Under the pieces are notes generated by a model. That model searched no databases, was not told the DNA's origin, and worked only from the letters and a program-made list of their open reading frames with translations. From Chelydra serpentina (lineage: Eukaryota; Chordata; Testudines; Chelydridae), in the NCBI GenBank assembly GCA_037349315.1, contig JBAIAC010000018.1, positions 8,556,001 through 8,620,000 on the forward strand: a stretch of 64,000 bases of DNA. The letters run 5' to 3'. A program made the position numbers and the translations under genes. Positions 1 through 14,200 of the stretch are shown piece by piece; position 1 is the stretch's first letter, and each line of letters starts with the position of its first letter.

Positions 1-2122
1 AAGGTGCAAAACTCAGGCTTGTCTCATCTCTGGGGATTGCAGGTCTCAGAGGCCAGGGCCTTCCAAAGAGACAGCTTTGCCCTCAGCCCCCTGGAAGCTT
101 CACCTGGGGACTGTCAGCCATGGCATCTCCTGAGGATCACAGCTGCCAGCTTCAATGGTGGATTGTCACAGAGTAGGTTTTAAACAGGTGCAGCCCCTGT
201 ACAAAGCACCTGGAAAACACTTTAGCCCCAACAAATTAACCACATTATGCAAGACAGGCCTATTACACTTGAACGGAAATTGAGGCTCCTGACATTTTTG
301 GGGGGTCCAAACTGATATTTGACACACATGATTTTTATAGTTATGTGCTTTTCAGCCTAGGGCCACTGCTGTAAAACAGTTTGTTTTACCACCCACAGTA
401 AGCTTTATAGATGGTTAGACTTTCCTCATGACAACCAAACCTCTCTGGGAGGGATGGAAGGAGAGGTGCATTCCCTTGCTTGATAAATTTGCTTCCTGGC
501 TGCCTAGAAAGCTGCAGTGAAGTCTAAGTTCAGGGCCAGATGCATATTTAGCCTAGCTTTTCTGCTGCTCAAATGATGTCACTATGTACTTTCACTTTAA
601 AGGGCAGATGAAGGAAAGCAAGGGTTGGAAAAGCAGCACTCAGAGGAATCTAATCCTGACTGCTGAGGTACCAAGTGTCTCTGCTCAACTAGGAAACCAG
701 CTATAGGGTGGCAGAATGAAAGAGACAGAAAATGCCTAGCGGATGAAGGAGACAGAAAGGGTCCAAACAACCTACAGAACAACCATTCACCTTACTTTGC
801 CATCTCTCTCCATCTCCTAGATTGTCAGAGGGGACTTCTAGTCGCTGTAATCAGTTTCTTTTTTTAAATGTCCACCTATCTAGTCTGCCAATATCTATTT
901 TTTGCTGTTCTGTTTATTCATTTCTGTTTGAAAATGACCAGGGCACTGAGCCCAGGATCAGTGGCATGAGAGGACAGGAGTGTAGGACCTGTGTGGCAGT
1001 ACAGGAACAGCCTCTCCAATTAACCCATATCCTTCTTGAGTTATAGGCACCAGAACTGGGCACAGTATCCCAGCAGTGGTCACACAAGTGTCAAATACCA
1101 AGTTCAAATAACCCCTCTGCTCCTACATGAGATTCCCCAATGGATAATAGGGCTGCTTGTGCATTTTACAAAGACATACAGCAGCGACCCTAAGTCCACA
1201 CACTTGAACTTTCAAGTAGTAAAAAGCCCTTGCCGTTGTGTCTAAACTGTGAAATGTACTTTTATTTAATGTGTTATACTGATATAGGTGTCTGCCCTGG
1301 AGGATCACATAGCACTTTCCAAACACAATAGCAAATAGTAAATCACCTCCTATTTAGCCATTTCTCTGATTGGCCTGAAAGCACTTAATAAGAATAGCTT
1401 CCGGCTGAACTTGATCTTGCAGAACATCATCAAATGCAAGACTTCAGCAGGACCCGAGGCCCCTCAATTGATTTCAATGGGAGTTATGGCATCTTGCAGG
1501 AGGTATTTACCCTTCTTAGCTTTGGCCCAGTATCCATGTGATGCAGGTAAGTATTTTACAGATGGGGAAAGTGAGGCACAGGGAGGTTTAGTGATTTGCC
1601 CATGGTCACAGAGCAAGACCCTGGCAAAGCTTGACTGCCAGTAGTCCCCAGTTCTAACCACTTGCTCATGCTGCCTCTCCAAAATGAAGCTGAAGAACAC
1701 AAGTGGAATTTCTGAGCCAACTTGTGGCCTCTGCCCTATTGACAAGAAAGTGATGTTCTCTCTCTAACAATATGTCGAGAGACTGAAAACTCTGTTGCCA
1801 GCCTGGGAAGGGAGCCACGGGACACTGGAGAGGAAACTTAAGCTATGTCTACACTGCCCTGGAGCTAAGACCACAGGGGCATGAACAGCAGCATGCACCC
1901 CAGTGTTGTGCTGCAACTCCCCTGCCCATTTCAATATGGAAACATTTCAAAGTCCTACACAGATCAGTTAATGGTCCTAACCCTTCTCTCACTTACACCC
2001 ACACAAATCAGTAATAATTCTACTGTGGCCAATGAATTTCGACTGGTGTAAAACTGGTGTGAGAGGAGAATCAGTCACAGTGTCTTCTATGATCCTATCA
2101 TTCCTCCTCTTGCATACTCTAC
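1..2122. other. SLC9B2 intron sequence, no gene recognised
   Basis: Intron beyond the last visible SLC9B2 exon. It holds a CORE/MIR-like SINE relic near 1550-1690 and, at about 1840-1900, a fragment with a Harbinger-like end (phrase GCTATGTCTACACT). No coding signal on either strand. Confidence 0.6.
1550..1690 (+). mobile_element. CORE-SINE-like relic
   Basis: Contains ACAGATGGGGAAAGTGAGGC, GTGATTTGCCCATGGTCACA and CTAACCACTTGCTCATGCTG in the order of MIR-like elements. Confidence 0.5.
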
Positions 2123-2259
2123 CTGGACAGTGGCTTTGGGGATCCATGCCAATGAGACAAATATTTTCTCCTTGAAGTTAAAGCCAGCAAAAGACACCAT
2201 CAGGAAAGTGGCAATGATTCGTACTACTAAGGCAATACCCAGTGTGGCAACACAAAGCC
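2123..2259 (-). CDS. SLC9B2: SLC9B2 coding exon 10 (last one in window)
   Basis: 137 nt, CTGTAG acceptor and GTAGAG donor. It encodes GLCVATLGIALVVRIIATFL and EKIFVSLAWIPKATVQ. In the family the next exon begins AAIGSVALDTA; no match is found in 1-2122, so the 3' end lies outside. Confidence 0.93.
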
Positions 2260-5200
2260 CTACAGCAGAGAGAAAAACAACTTCTTGAAATGGCGGGCAT
2301 ATTTGAGGAAGAAAGAGTTTTTAAAATTGCAGATTAACATTTTTGCATCACATTTTTTTAAATTAGAAAAACAAGGTTCAGACTATTAGAAATGATTCAA
2401 TACCATATGTTTGGAGGTATTTTATAAAGCTAGATTTTTAGTGAATCAGTAATAATGTGGTGTCTTGAGATGTGGAGGATACTTCAGACAACAAGGACCA
2501 ATGCAGCAGATAATGCAAGATAGAGCCACTGTCACTTAAAACCACTTGCATTTATGCAAATGATGTTTTCAATATACAGGGCCCAGTCTGGAACTTCTCA
2601 CTCAGGCAAAACTACCACGGAAGTCATGTGTTTTGCTGGGGTAAGGCGCTTCAGATTGCCCCATAATGTGGTACTTTGCTTAGAATTAACTCTGCGGTAT
2701 TGATTGGAAAACTCAGACTTTATTCAGAACTTGAGGAGATGCTCAAATCCTACCTATAACCCACCACCGGCAAACCCTACCAGCTATATCAGTAAGATGC
2801 TCACAAGAGCATTTGCTGCAGTATGTCTAGGGCAGCTAAAACAAAGAAAATGAACTTGCGTAGCTATGCCATAACCTATAGGCCATTAGTCACTACAAGC
2901 TGTTTTGTAGTGATTCTTTTGGCAGGATAGCTAGCAAAAACTCTAGTCAAAACTATTGATCTTCCAAGTAGTCTTACCGACAGTTTCAGGCCTGAGAGAA
3001 AAAACTGATATTTCTGCTCCAATTAAACCAAAGAGAAAGGGTTGAAAGATGTCCCATGCGACTGCAACAATTTTTTCCACAGCCACCTATAAGGAAAGGG
3101 GTGCAATCTGTAAAGTTACAAAAATTGGACCTTGTGGCCTCAACATTTGATTTCATCACAACATAAAATGAGATTGACTGAGATATTGTTCTGTGTCCAT
3201 TTTTGTCTGCATTATATTGCAAAATTAATATTTTAAACAAGAAAAAAATGATGCAGTGGGGTTGCCAAGATGCAGACATAGCCCATTATGATTTTAAGGC
3301 AAAATTATTTTGGTAAAGCAATATTGCACTATGCCTGTACAAGTCATAATTCATAGCAATTACCTTCCTTTTACTAAACAGAGGGAGTAAAAGCGTGTTT
3401 GTACTACTCAGCCCTTTGCCATGTGCTTTCTTATACAAAGAAGGGCTTTGCAGGTAGAGGAACAGGGAAAAGACTCCGTACCGGAAAGGAATTTGATGTT
3501 TCGCTCACGACAGTACATATTGTACCATTAGCAGGATATTGTGCATCTGCAGGAAGAAACACCAAGTCCCCGTTTCCTTATATGTTTACATTTCCAGAGA
3601 CTTATTTCTTCCACACAGCCAGAGAAGAAATCTCAGCAAGCTTTTCTCTGTGTGTGTATATGTCTCGTATAACTGCATCTAAACGTACATGCACATGTAT
3701 ACAATCACTTTCAAACTGCATATCCCTGAGATGCTGAAGATAAAAACTGCCAGATGGGATCACTATTAAGGCAGATGAGCGTTTACGCCTAATGTCTTTG
3801 CTGGTGTGTCCATTCAAGCATGCCAGAGTTATAGCTGAAGGGTGCTACAGGTGTTCTCCATTACTCTCCCATGCATACTGACTAGTGGCAAAAGCAACTA
3901 TATTTGTTAGGCACCGAAATACTTTATTAAATAAAACTCTTTTTAAATGACCGAAATAAAGGGAAGCCCTCTTTAAGAAATATATCCACCACGCACTAAT
4001 AAGTTGATTCTAGCTTCTCTCACATGAGGATGGGCATTGCCTTATAGCCAGGTGGCCCTACTCCTGCCCTTAACAGGTTCTGGTCAACACCCTCCAGACA
4101 CCCAAGATCACAATCTGACCTTGTGTATTTAAAGTGACTTCAGCTGGCTATGAGGCATTGGTATCTAAACATTCACCTTTTCACTGGACCATCCCATGCC
4201 TGCAATGAAGGCCAAAACCAGTGTGCAAAGTCCTCCCGATCCTGGGAAACCAAAGTAGAGGCTGCCAAAAACAGCAAACATGGACAGGCCCAACACAAAG
4301 TATGCTCTCTTCCATACAAGAGATGCCTAGAACCAGGGAAAGGAATAAACAAAAGGACATTTTTATGTAAAAATAATTGGAAAAAAGCTTATTTAGATTC
4401 ATTAAAACACCAATAAGAAACTGCACCAAGATGGAGGAACCAGAGTTTCCAGGAATGATGTCAGCTATGAGGATGTTTTGTTTGTTTATTTTCTTTTTTA
4501 CTTCTATTCCTATGGAACTTTAATTTCAGATGTTCAATATTTCCTTTGTTCTACCCATCAGAAATCATTGTGTGCAAAGGGCTTTTGTACCATAGGAATT
4601 CTAAACATGAAGTTCTATACAAACAATCTTACTTAATGGCAACCGTCGAGTTAGCAGCATTTAATCATCTGGTTGTTTCTGTAATGTGTTCTTCATGTTG
4701 ATAATCAAGAGATAAAGGATGAAATCCTGGTTCCAGTTGAGACAATGAGTATTTTGCGATTGACTTCAACGGGGCAAGGATGTTACCCAATATCTTTGGG
4801 GATATTTTAAAATCTTATATTCCTCTAGTCCAAAGGCATTATGCCAACTGTGAACAAATTTCTGTCCACTTAATCTTAGAGCCAACTACAGAGGCCTTAT
4901 GTGATTTAAAATAATGTAATCTTAATTTTTATTGATGGCAACAAATACACACTCCTCTTGAATGTTAAAATATTATTAAGAGCATAACAAACCAGTTAAA
5001 CCCAGGAAACTTAGCACTATCATTGTCACTTTGCTCTTAGTTCAGCATATTGTACCCATCGCAGGCAACTCACATAAAAAGGAATGTTCTCATGCACATA
5101 TGTGAAGCACATCAATCTAATTGATGTTCACATTATTGGCTGAAATCGGGGCCAGATTCTGTTCCGCTGAGCATGAAAACTCCCAGTGACTTCAGAGGGA

Positions 5201-8200
5201 GTACGATTGGGGGCTAAGGGTCTAAACTCCCAGCACATTGGAGGATTATGAAATCGTACATCATTACCATAACAGCAAACAAACAAATAATAAAATTTCA
5301 TAGGATTCACAACCGTTGGTGCTAGACACATACCATTCTCTATGAAGTCATATCCACACCTATTCTGAGTTAGGAAATGGATTGTCTAGTTCTCCTGCTA
5401 ACCAGTTTCTACTCTTAGCAAGATACCTCAGGTGATATCTTTTCAGAAAAGTTTTTGGGTTTTTTTACCTGATCATTACTTGGAAAATATTGAATAAAAA
5501 CTCCTAGAAGCCCACCAGCTACTATGCCAACTGCAACCTCAAGGACCCCTCGGAGGACATTGTAAAGCGTGGAACCTGTTCGTGAACAGTAAGAGAAGAG
5601 GGCTTACACACAAGTATTTACGCACAACCCCTCTCATACAACCCACTAGTCACCATCCCTTCTGCAAGAGAAAATACAGAAAGAAGCGACCAAAATGTTG
5701 GACAAGAAATAAGGGGATTAGCGTAGCCCCCAGATTCATGGTAATGTTGTAGTTTTATCAGGGGTGGCCAACCTGTGGCTCCGGAGCCACATGCGGCTCT
5801 TCAGAAGTTAATATGTGGCTTCTTGTATAGGTGCCGACTCCAGGGCTGGAGCTACAGGTGCCAACTTTCCAATGTGCTGAGGGTTGCCCACTGCTCAACC
5901 CCTGGCTCTGCCACAGGCCCTGCCCCCACTCCACCCCTTCCCATCCCCTCCCCTGAGCCTGCCATGCCCTCGCTCCTCCCCCCCAGAGCCTCCTGCACGC
6001 CACGAAACAGCTGATCGGGAGGTGCTGGGAGCAGCGGGGTGGAGCTGATGGGGGGGGCTGCTGACGTATTACTGTGGCTCTTTGGCAATGTACATTGGTA
6101 AATTCTGGCTCCTTCTCAGGCTCAGGTTGGCCACCCCTGAACTATATGGTGAGAGCTTCTGCTCTTCTGCACAGAGGCGAGGGAAGGAACAAGAATTCAA
6201 GGGCCCAGATGCTATGCATGGGGATGGAAGTATGCTGATTGCATGCTCTCTCTGCAAGATTGCAGATATTCATCTGCATATGGTTGAAACTTTGGTCTTT
6301 TCTGTGGAGGTAGATCAACCTCAAGGTAGGGGCACAGCTGAGGAGCAGGAGATGTACATGGGAGGCTGCCCTCAGGCCCCAAGGTGGACATCAGTGTGGG
6401 AATTAACAGTGCTCACGAGAGCATTGATTTTCCCTTCTGCTTTCTAAGAAAGAGATTAATGTGCAATCTGAATGGAGAGAATCATCGGCAACATGGCTTC
6501 TGAGTGAGCAGTGCTGTCAGGGCAAGGCACAGAGGAGGAGCACCACTCACACGCAAAGACCTCACACAGATCCCCCACAATCTGCCATGATGTCCTCATA
6601 AATCCTTGGATACCATATTATTTCTATACGACATAGTCTGCCTCCTGTGTGTGGCTGCAAACCCTTCCCCATGATGGGATGGTATCTGGAGCTCTGAGTT
6701 CATACTGGGAAGATTTAGAGACTTTTTCGCCTTGTGGGGTTTTTTTGGGTAGGGAAGAATTTCACATACACAGTATGGAAGTCACATGCATGTCCTAAGA
6801 AAGCTAAGTTACTTTGTGAAATACAAAATTACTAAAATATTTAATTTGCAAACACTTTCACCAGATCAGCCATTTGTTGATTTGTAACTACAAATATTGA
6901 TGATACAATATTTCTTAGGCCATGTCTACACTACAAAATTAAGTCAACCTAACTTACATTGGCATACAGCCGCCACAGTAATTACATCACTTGTGCATCT
7001 CTACACTTTGCTCCTTGTGTCGGTGGTGCACGTCCTCACCAGGAGCGCTTGTATCAATTGTACTTTCAGTGTGGGGCATTATGGGACGGCTCCTGAAAGC
7101 TAGTAACAGTCGACATAAGTAACACAACGTCTACACATCCACTACATCGACCTATCTACCTCAACTTTGACTCTATGCCACTCATGGAGGTGGAGTTATT
7201 AAGTTGGCATAGTGTGGCACTTACATCGGCGGGAGCAAAATTTAAGTGTAGGCACTTCCATAGTTAGGTGGATGTAAGATGCCTTACATCAATCTAACTC
7301 TGTATTGTAGACCAGACCTTAATGTTGGCCTACATTTCCCCTTCATCGCTATCCCTCCTCACATGAACAAGTCACTATTCTTGTTGCCACTTAAACAGGC
7401 TGCCACTTAGAGATTAGTTCAGTTTACAAAGCACCTAAATTGGATTAATCAAAAGCACGTCGTGCTGACTTAACTCTGCTCCCATGGAAGTGAGAGTTCT
7501 ACCACTGACTTTGATGGGTGAAGAATTAGGCTAAACTGAGTGCTCGGAAAATCCCACCCCTAAAACATGACTTCAAGTTTGTGCTCTAACTCTGCCTTAT
7601 TTTCTAGTGAAGATAAACCTTAAGAGACAACCTGGTTTATGACAGTGACCTGCTTAACAGGATTTCTCATGGGATGAGCAACAGGGAGAGAGGGAAATGT
7701 ACACAATCCTTATAGGGATGAGATGGCCATATAAGCAATCCTTACCCTATCATCAACATTCAGTAGCAGCAAATGATGGCAGGTGGTAGGAAATTTAACA
7801 TAGTGCGCAGCAAATTAGTGACAGAATTCTCAGTGATAACAATAAGAGCTATCCACTTCCAACACGCCACTCGGAAACTCTTCCCCTAAGACAGTCAGGG
7901 AAAGGCTCTTAAGGCACAAAGTTTGCAATAATATCTGGGAAGTTTTCTATTGTTTTAATCAACTGAGACATTTCCCCACCAATATTTGTTTTAGTGAAAA
8001 CCAGTTATTTAAAACAGATTTGACTTTTTTTGTAAATATCAGAGTTTGTCTAATATCTGCGAAGAAGATGATCCACCCAAATGACTCTCTAACTTTATAT
8101 GGGCAGCAAGAGGGAGGGAAAATGCTGATGGAATTGCTTGTCACACATACTTGTTCAGAATGATAAATTAATAAAAATAAAAGAAACAGAGAGTCTTAAT

Positions 8201-11200
8201 AACTTCCTGAAGGTCACACAGCGAGCCAGTGGAGGAGCCCGGAACAGAACTCAGGTCTCCCAGGTGCCAGCACATACTAATATGCTTTACTGCATATTTG
8301 ATTAGCATCAGCCACTTGCTCTGCACATGGGTAATTTCACACATAATTATGATCTGAGTCTCCAGTATATAAAGCGAGCCCCTATAGATTTATCACTAAT
8401 TGACCATAACAGACTACAGATTCCTCATCATATTTTCGTATTTGCCATCTATGGATTAGGTCGTGTACCTGAAGAGAAAGCCATGCCCAAGCATGTGTTG
8501 AAGCCGGTGATGGCCAGGATGTCATCAATGCTGCCAGCAGCCATTAGCAAGGTCGGGACACCCTTTTCAACACCATACCCTCCTGCTTGCAAGATCAGCA
8601 TAGAGGGGACCACAACAGCAGGAGAGACAGCACCTAGAACAAAACTAAACACACAGAATTTCATTCATCCCTTCTTAAAAATAAAATACTCAACTGGAAA
8701 ATCCACCACGGCCCTTTTAACTACATGTCCGTGTAAACCTACAGTCCACTTTTGTCACGTGCCCAAATGGGTGATATTAAAATAAGGGGCTTGATGGAAC
8801 AAGATGAATAAACTCCCCATCCCCACAAAGAGTAGAGGACATATCAGATGCTAACAGAGTGGCTACACTATAGGTGGCTCTTTAAGGAGAAATTCTGAAC
8901 TCCAGTATTTCTGCATCCTAACAGGATGCCTGCACCAACATCTCTTTTTGCTCCTAAAGGCCCTCTGCATGCGAGACAAAGCACCCCATTGTTCTTTTGT
9001 TTATACTAACTCTTCACTCTCAAGGGCCCACCTCACAGCCAGCATCCCTGCCAGTGTAATGCAGTGAGCAGGGCCGGCTCCAGGCACCAGCTTTCCAAGC
9101 TGGTGCTTGGGGCGGCATCGAGAATGGGGCGGCAGTCTGAGTCCCGCGGCGGCAATTCGGCGGCAGGTCCGCTCTTCCCACCGCTGAATTGCCACTGCGG
9201 GACTCGGATTGATGCCCTATTCTCGCCCGCCGCCGTGGCAATTCGGCGGCAGGTCCGCCGCTCTTCCCTTGCCGCCGCGGGACTCGGACTGCCTGCGTCG
9301 GGGGCCTCACAACATCTGCCTGCGTTGGGGGCGGGGCCCCGCTACATCTGCCTGCTTCGGGGGCGGGGCCGCGGCAACTGCTTGGGGCGGCAAAATTGTT
9401 AGAGCCGTCCTGGCAGTGAGGCTAGATTCCCTTCCTTGCCTATGAACACCTCCCCCTCAAACCAGCCCCAGGGCATGGCGTAGCTTTCACGGCATTACAC
9501 CATTGCGAGACACAAAGACAACTAGTACTGAACCCATGTCTTCTGCCTGGCAGTGCACGAATGATGCACTGGGCTAGCTGTGGCATTCTTTAGTTCAAGG
9601 GAAGATCCCTAGCAGGGAGATAGGCAGCATCAGCTAGAATTGAGCCATTTTGAATTTTTACAGAGGAGAAAAGAGAGTAAATTACCCTAATATAAATCCC
9701 CATTGCCATGGCAAACGCATCAGAAAGTGGGCAAGAACAGCAGCTGCGCATGTCTCAGTGAGGCAGGGCCCGAAAGAAAGCCTTAAACAGACTGCCTTTA
9801 GCTTCTTCAGAGCCTGAAATAGAAACATATTTACACATTAACATAACCCTTCAATTCCATAAAGAGCTTAAGATCTGCTCTGGTTTATTACTGAAGTCCC
9901 AGTGACATGGTATCATACAGTACAGTCTATTTTAAAAGCTAGGTCTTAGGGCATTTAATGGGTTGAGCCCATTCCATCTTTGATCTAGTCCTCGCTTTGG
10001 TCTCCTTTCATCTGAAAATGACCACATCACCGAGGGAAAAGAATTCAAATACTGAACTTGACAGCCCAACTGTGTGTAATGATGTGCTCAAACACAATGT
10101 TTAAGAGCCCTCTTGATAAAGAATAGGATGCTACATTGGAAAACAGACATTTTAGAGAGTAACAATAGAAACGTGGCAACCTGCGATTTTCTGGGACTTA
10201 CTGTAAGTGAGTATCCTCAAGAAAAATCTCATGTCATGTCATGATGGACACTTCCTATCCAGCTTTTACCTTGACTAGGAAAAGTGTCTGAGTTTAGGTA
10301 GGCTTAGCTAACGTGTGCTAGTTACGCCTGACATACCCTCTACTTCTGTTCAAGTGTAGGAACAAGGCAACCCCTTATAGCTTGATTTTAGCTGGTCAAG
10401 CTGTAAACTAGACAGGAGCCCCTCTTCTTTCCCCCCTCTCTTATTAGCATTGGAGATATCAAGTTTTGTAATGGCTGGGGAAGGATCATAGAAATATCAT
10501 GGGATCTATTATTTATCAGGACTGATGTCAGCTGTCTTTTCATCTAGGGCAGCTGGACTCTTCTTTACAATTAATATCCTCAGATCAAACAATAAAAAAT
10601 ATTACTTGCAGAAGGCTTCCTTTCACCAGAGTGTCTTATCATAAAGGAGATTATCTTCTCTTCAGTGTCCTGGATCCCTGCATTGTTTATTGAACTTTTT
10701 TCTCACTTCAAATGATCTCTTAGCAGGACAATAGACTTTATAGGAAAACTTACTAAACAAATGGTACAATTTACACAACTTGGCAAATCAAGATAAAGTG
10801 CATTTAATGAGATAACTGCTCACAAAACAGAAATATTTTTTATGTATTTATTTAGTGGGAAAAAAATCACAAAATGGAATGCTCACCAATCCTATGCATC
10901 TGGCTGATAGGGTATAGCTATTCTTAACATTCACTAATATAAGAACAGTATCGTATTGTATTTTAAACCACTTCCAATAGAAACAAGGCTATAAAATGCA
11001 AAACTTATGAGATTTAATAGTTCGATATAGTATTGATTTCAAGCAAACAGCTGATCAAATATTTTGATACTGTTAGTGGGTTGTTTGTTTATATGTTTTT
11101 ACACCAGAAACATTAGATACTGTACCTTTGGATCAAGGCCAAGCCCAGCTCGGACCAAGATAACGGAAAGGGCAATATTTCTCAGCGCTGCAGACCACTT

Positions 11201-14200
11201 CGGATTTATCTGGACTATGTCACTGATGAATGGGATATTTCGGATGAGAAAACCTGCAAGCAACATCCCTAAAAAGAAAGAAAGCAAGTATTTCTTGATT
11301 GAATTGTTATTATTGTATTTCAGTGGTCTAGAGTGAAGTCAGAATCTTTTGTGGAAAACTTCAATGAGAAAATTAGGGTCTGCTATGCTGGGACAGGAAC
11401 ACGTCTCTGAAGAGTTAGTGGCGTACTTGAAACATTAGAGGACAGAAAGCAAAGAAGAAACTGAGTAGGAAAGTAAGAGGTAAAGGTTATTGGAAGTGAT
11501 GTGGTTTGACTGACCCATACCAAACTGGTGATGGATATAGTGCTATTGGTGAATTGTTGGCTGATATGTCCTATATTAAATGTAAATTTGTCATCGACAG
11601 TAAACTAAGTGAAATTTTAGTCAGCACATAAATTTAAGAAGTTCTGTCTGAGGTGGCCATAGCTATATAAATTGATGGCTCTTGCAAAAATGTTTTTTTC
11701 TAATTTTTCTAATTTCCAAAGGGAACTAGCAGATCCACTGATCAGCAGTGAGCCTCATGTAGGCCTTTTTTACATTACTGTTATTACTTGCATTACCGTA
11801 GTGCCGGGGTCAGCAACCTTTCAGAAGTGGTGTGCTGAGTCTTCATTTATTCACCCTAATTTAAGGTTTCGTGTGCCGGTAATACATTTTAACGTTTTCA
11901 GAAGTTTAGTCTTTCTATAAGTCTTTAATATATAACTAAACTATAAGGGTTTTTAAATGTTTAACAAGCTTCATTTAAAATTAAATTAAAATGGAAAGCC
12001 CCCCGGACTGGTGGCCAGGACCTGGGCAGTGTGAGTGCCACTGAAAATCAGAGGCGGCACGCGTGCCATAGGTTGCTTACCCTTGCCGTCAGAGCCGGCT
12101 TTAAGCCGATTCCCCGGAATCAGGCCCTGCGCCCAACGGGGCCCCGCTCCGGCTTTTTTTTTTTTTCTCCGCTGATCGGCGGCGGGAGGTTTTTTTTGCT
12201 CAGCTGATTGGTGGCAGGGCCCCGTCGTCGTTATTCACATGGGGCCCCGCACCCGCTAAAGCCGGTCCTGCCTGCCGTAGTGCTTAGAAGCCTCAACCAA
12301 CAACTAGCCTTCAGTGTACCAGGTGCTGTACAAACATAAAGGCCTTATTTTCACTAAAGATTTTTGTTGTGCTGTAATTCAACTGATTGCTAAGTAACAC
12401 AAGTTGGCTAACATCACTAATAATGAAAATGTAGACACTCCACAACCAGCTAGTCATGGTTCATTCCACAGCGCAGCCTAGGATTAGAAGCCACATCTCC
12501 TGATTCTCAGTCCAGTGCCCTATACAGTGGATCATACTGCCGCCCTGTCAGTATGAGTTTTATAATCACATCTTATGTCCTGAAATCATGTGATGTGCTT
12601 TTATTAATCCTGAAAACAGGATTAATAAAAGCAAAGAAATCTAAAGTCATGCATCAGATGAAATTAAGAAGTGAGATTCACAAAACAATCAGATGGGCAG
12701 CAGGAAGAAACATACTGAGGCCTGATTTAAAACCCTGTTTTTCTTAAACAAGCAAACCCACTGAGCACACATGGTTCTGGCGACAGACATCAGAATTAAG
12801 ACCTGCCATCCAAGTGTAGCCCATTCCAGACTACACAGCCCACCCTAAACGCAGGCAGCTTTATTTAATCTGACCTAAAATATATAGTATGTGCAACAAT
12901 TAAATCACAGATTTTTAAAATTCTTATGAATGCAACAGTCAATTAGGAGGAACTTCAGTTGTTTGCTCCCATCTTTTGTTTGAGCCACAAGGAAAATTCA
13001 ACCTTTTGCAAATGCTTGTTTTGCAGTCTCCAGTTAGATGGTTTTGCTACCAGAAGTACTTTGTGAAAAAGGTATTTTTAAACACAAGCCTGCAATGCCC
13101 TATCTTAGGGCCTGAACCTGCAAACATTTAATTTTGTGACAGCTTAATATTTATCTTACGAAATATAAAACCATAATAAGATTTTTTTGGGGGGTCAATA
13201 CTGTGCTCATGTTGCTCACAGACTGCCTGCTGTGCGCTGACAGGCCTTGGCTACAGCTTGTATTTGACCTGGAACACGTCTACCTGATAGCTACTATTTG
13301 TTCTTCTTCCCACGCCCTCTAGGAGAAACAAAGGCAGCACCATGATTAATTTGTGTTTCACTGTGACAATTACAGCAGCCTATGGGTTGGAACACTGGCC
13401 ACAGTTTCTCTGTGTTTCTTTTGCCATGTTAGGGTCACAGGACCTGCATAACTATGGGGTTCATAGCCCCTTCGTAAGACCATCTCTATTGCTTTCCTCT
13501 CCTTTAATCTATGCGGGGCTGGCATAAAGACCCCCTTCACAGCACAGAGAGGATCTGCAATATGCCCCCATGTCGCTGATCTGCTGGCAATTGCACCACC
13601 CAGCCTCACTGTAAGGGTTAAGCAGTGGGAAGCCATCTGCATTGGACTGAATTCCTTCTAAGGGGATAAATCAAAGGCCAGGATGTCCATGAGTGAATAT
13701 AGGTTCCCTGTATTTTTACCATCATTTTTCATGTGGAAACAAAGAACATTTCATATTCCCTTCTCCCTCCTTGATTCCTAGATTTTTTCAGATTTTCCTC
13801 AACTTCTAGGAACTTTGTCAAAAGCATCTCATCAGGCATGTGCTCTCCTACTTATGCTTCTGGCCTTCAGCATTACCCACCTGACAAGTAGTTTTGCGCC
13901 CAAGTCATAACTTTTGAGCAAAAGAGTAGTTTACAAAAAGTAAGAACGATCGATAGGGTCCAAAACAATAGCTCAAACTTGCTTTAAAAATAAAAAGGTT
14001 TTGACTTTGCAATTTTCTTTTGCCTTTCTCTTCTCCATTTGAATCTCTTCCTGCTTGTGAATCCAAATGCTTATAAAACAAGTTCACTGTCTAAAGGGTG
14101 CTATACCTAATCAGGGCCAGCTGAAGTAACAAAAAAAAGCCCCGCCGGAGCTGCCGAAGCAAAAAAAACAAAACAAAAAAAATGCTGTTAAAATGTGCCA

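Larger units (their letters stand above)
2260..9685. other. SLC9B2 introns between exons 10 and 5
   Basis: Introns separating the exons at 2123, 2978, 4177, 5469, 8469 and 9686. Apart from the MITEs at 5759, 6918 and 9069 and a CORE-SINE-like relic near 8195-8290, I see only AT-rich unique sequence without coding potential. Confidence 0.6.

Noticed and set aside
1020..1210. A dispersed-repeat phrase (CAGAACTGGGCACAGTATCC) suggesting an old LINE
   Set aside because: It resembles a common reptile and bird repeat, but I cannot assign the family or limits by eye.
8327..8785. A 152-codon plus-strand frame
   Set aside because: It is the antisense of SLC9B2 exon 6 plus intron.
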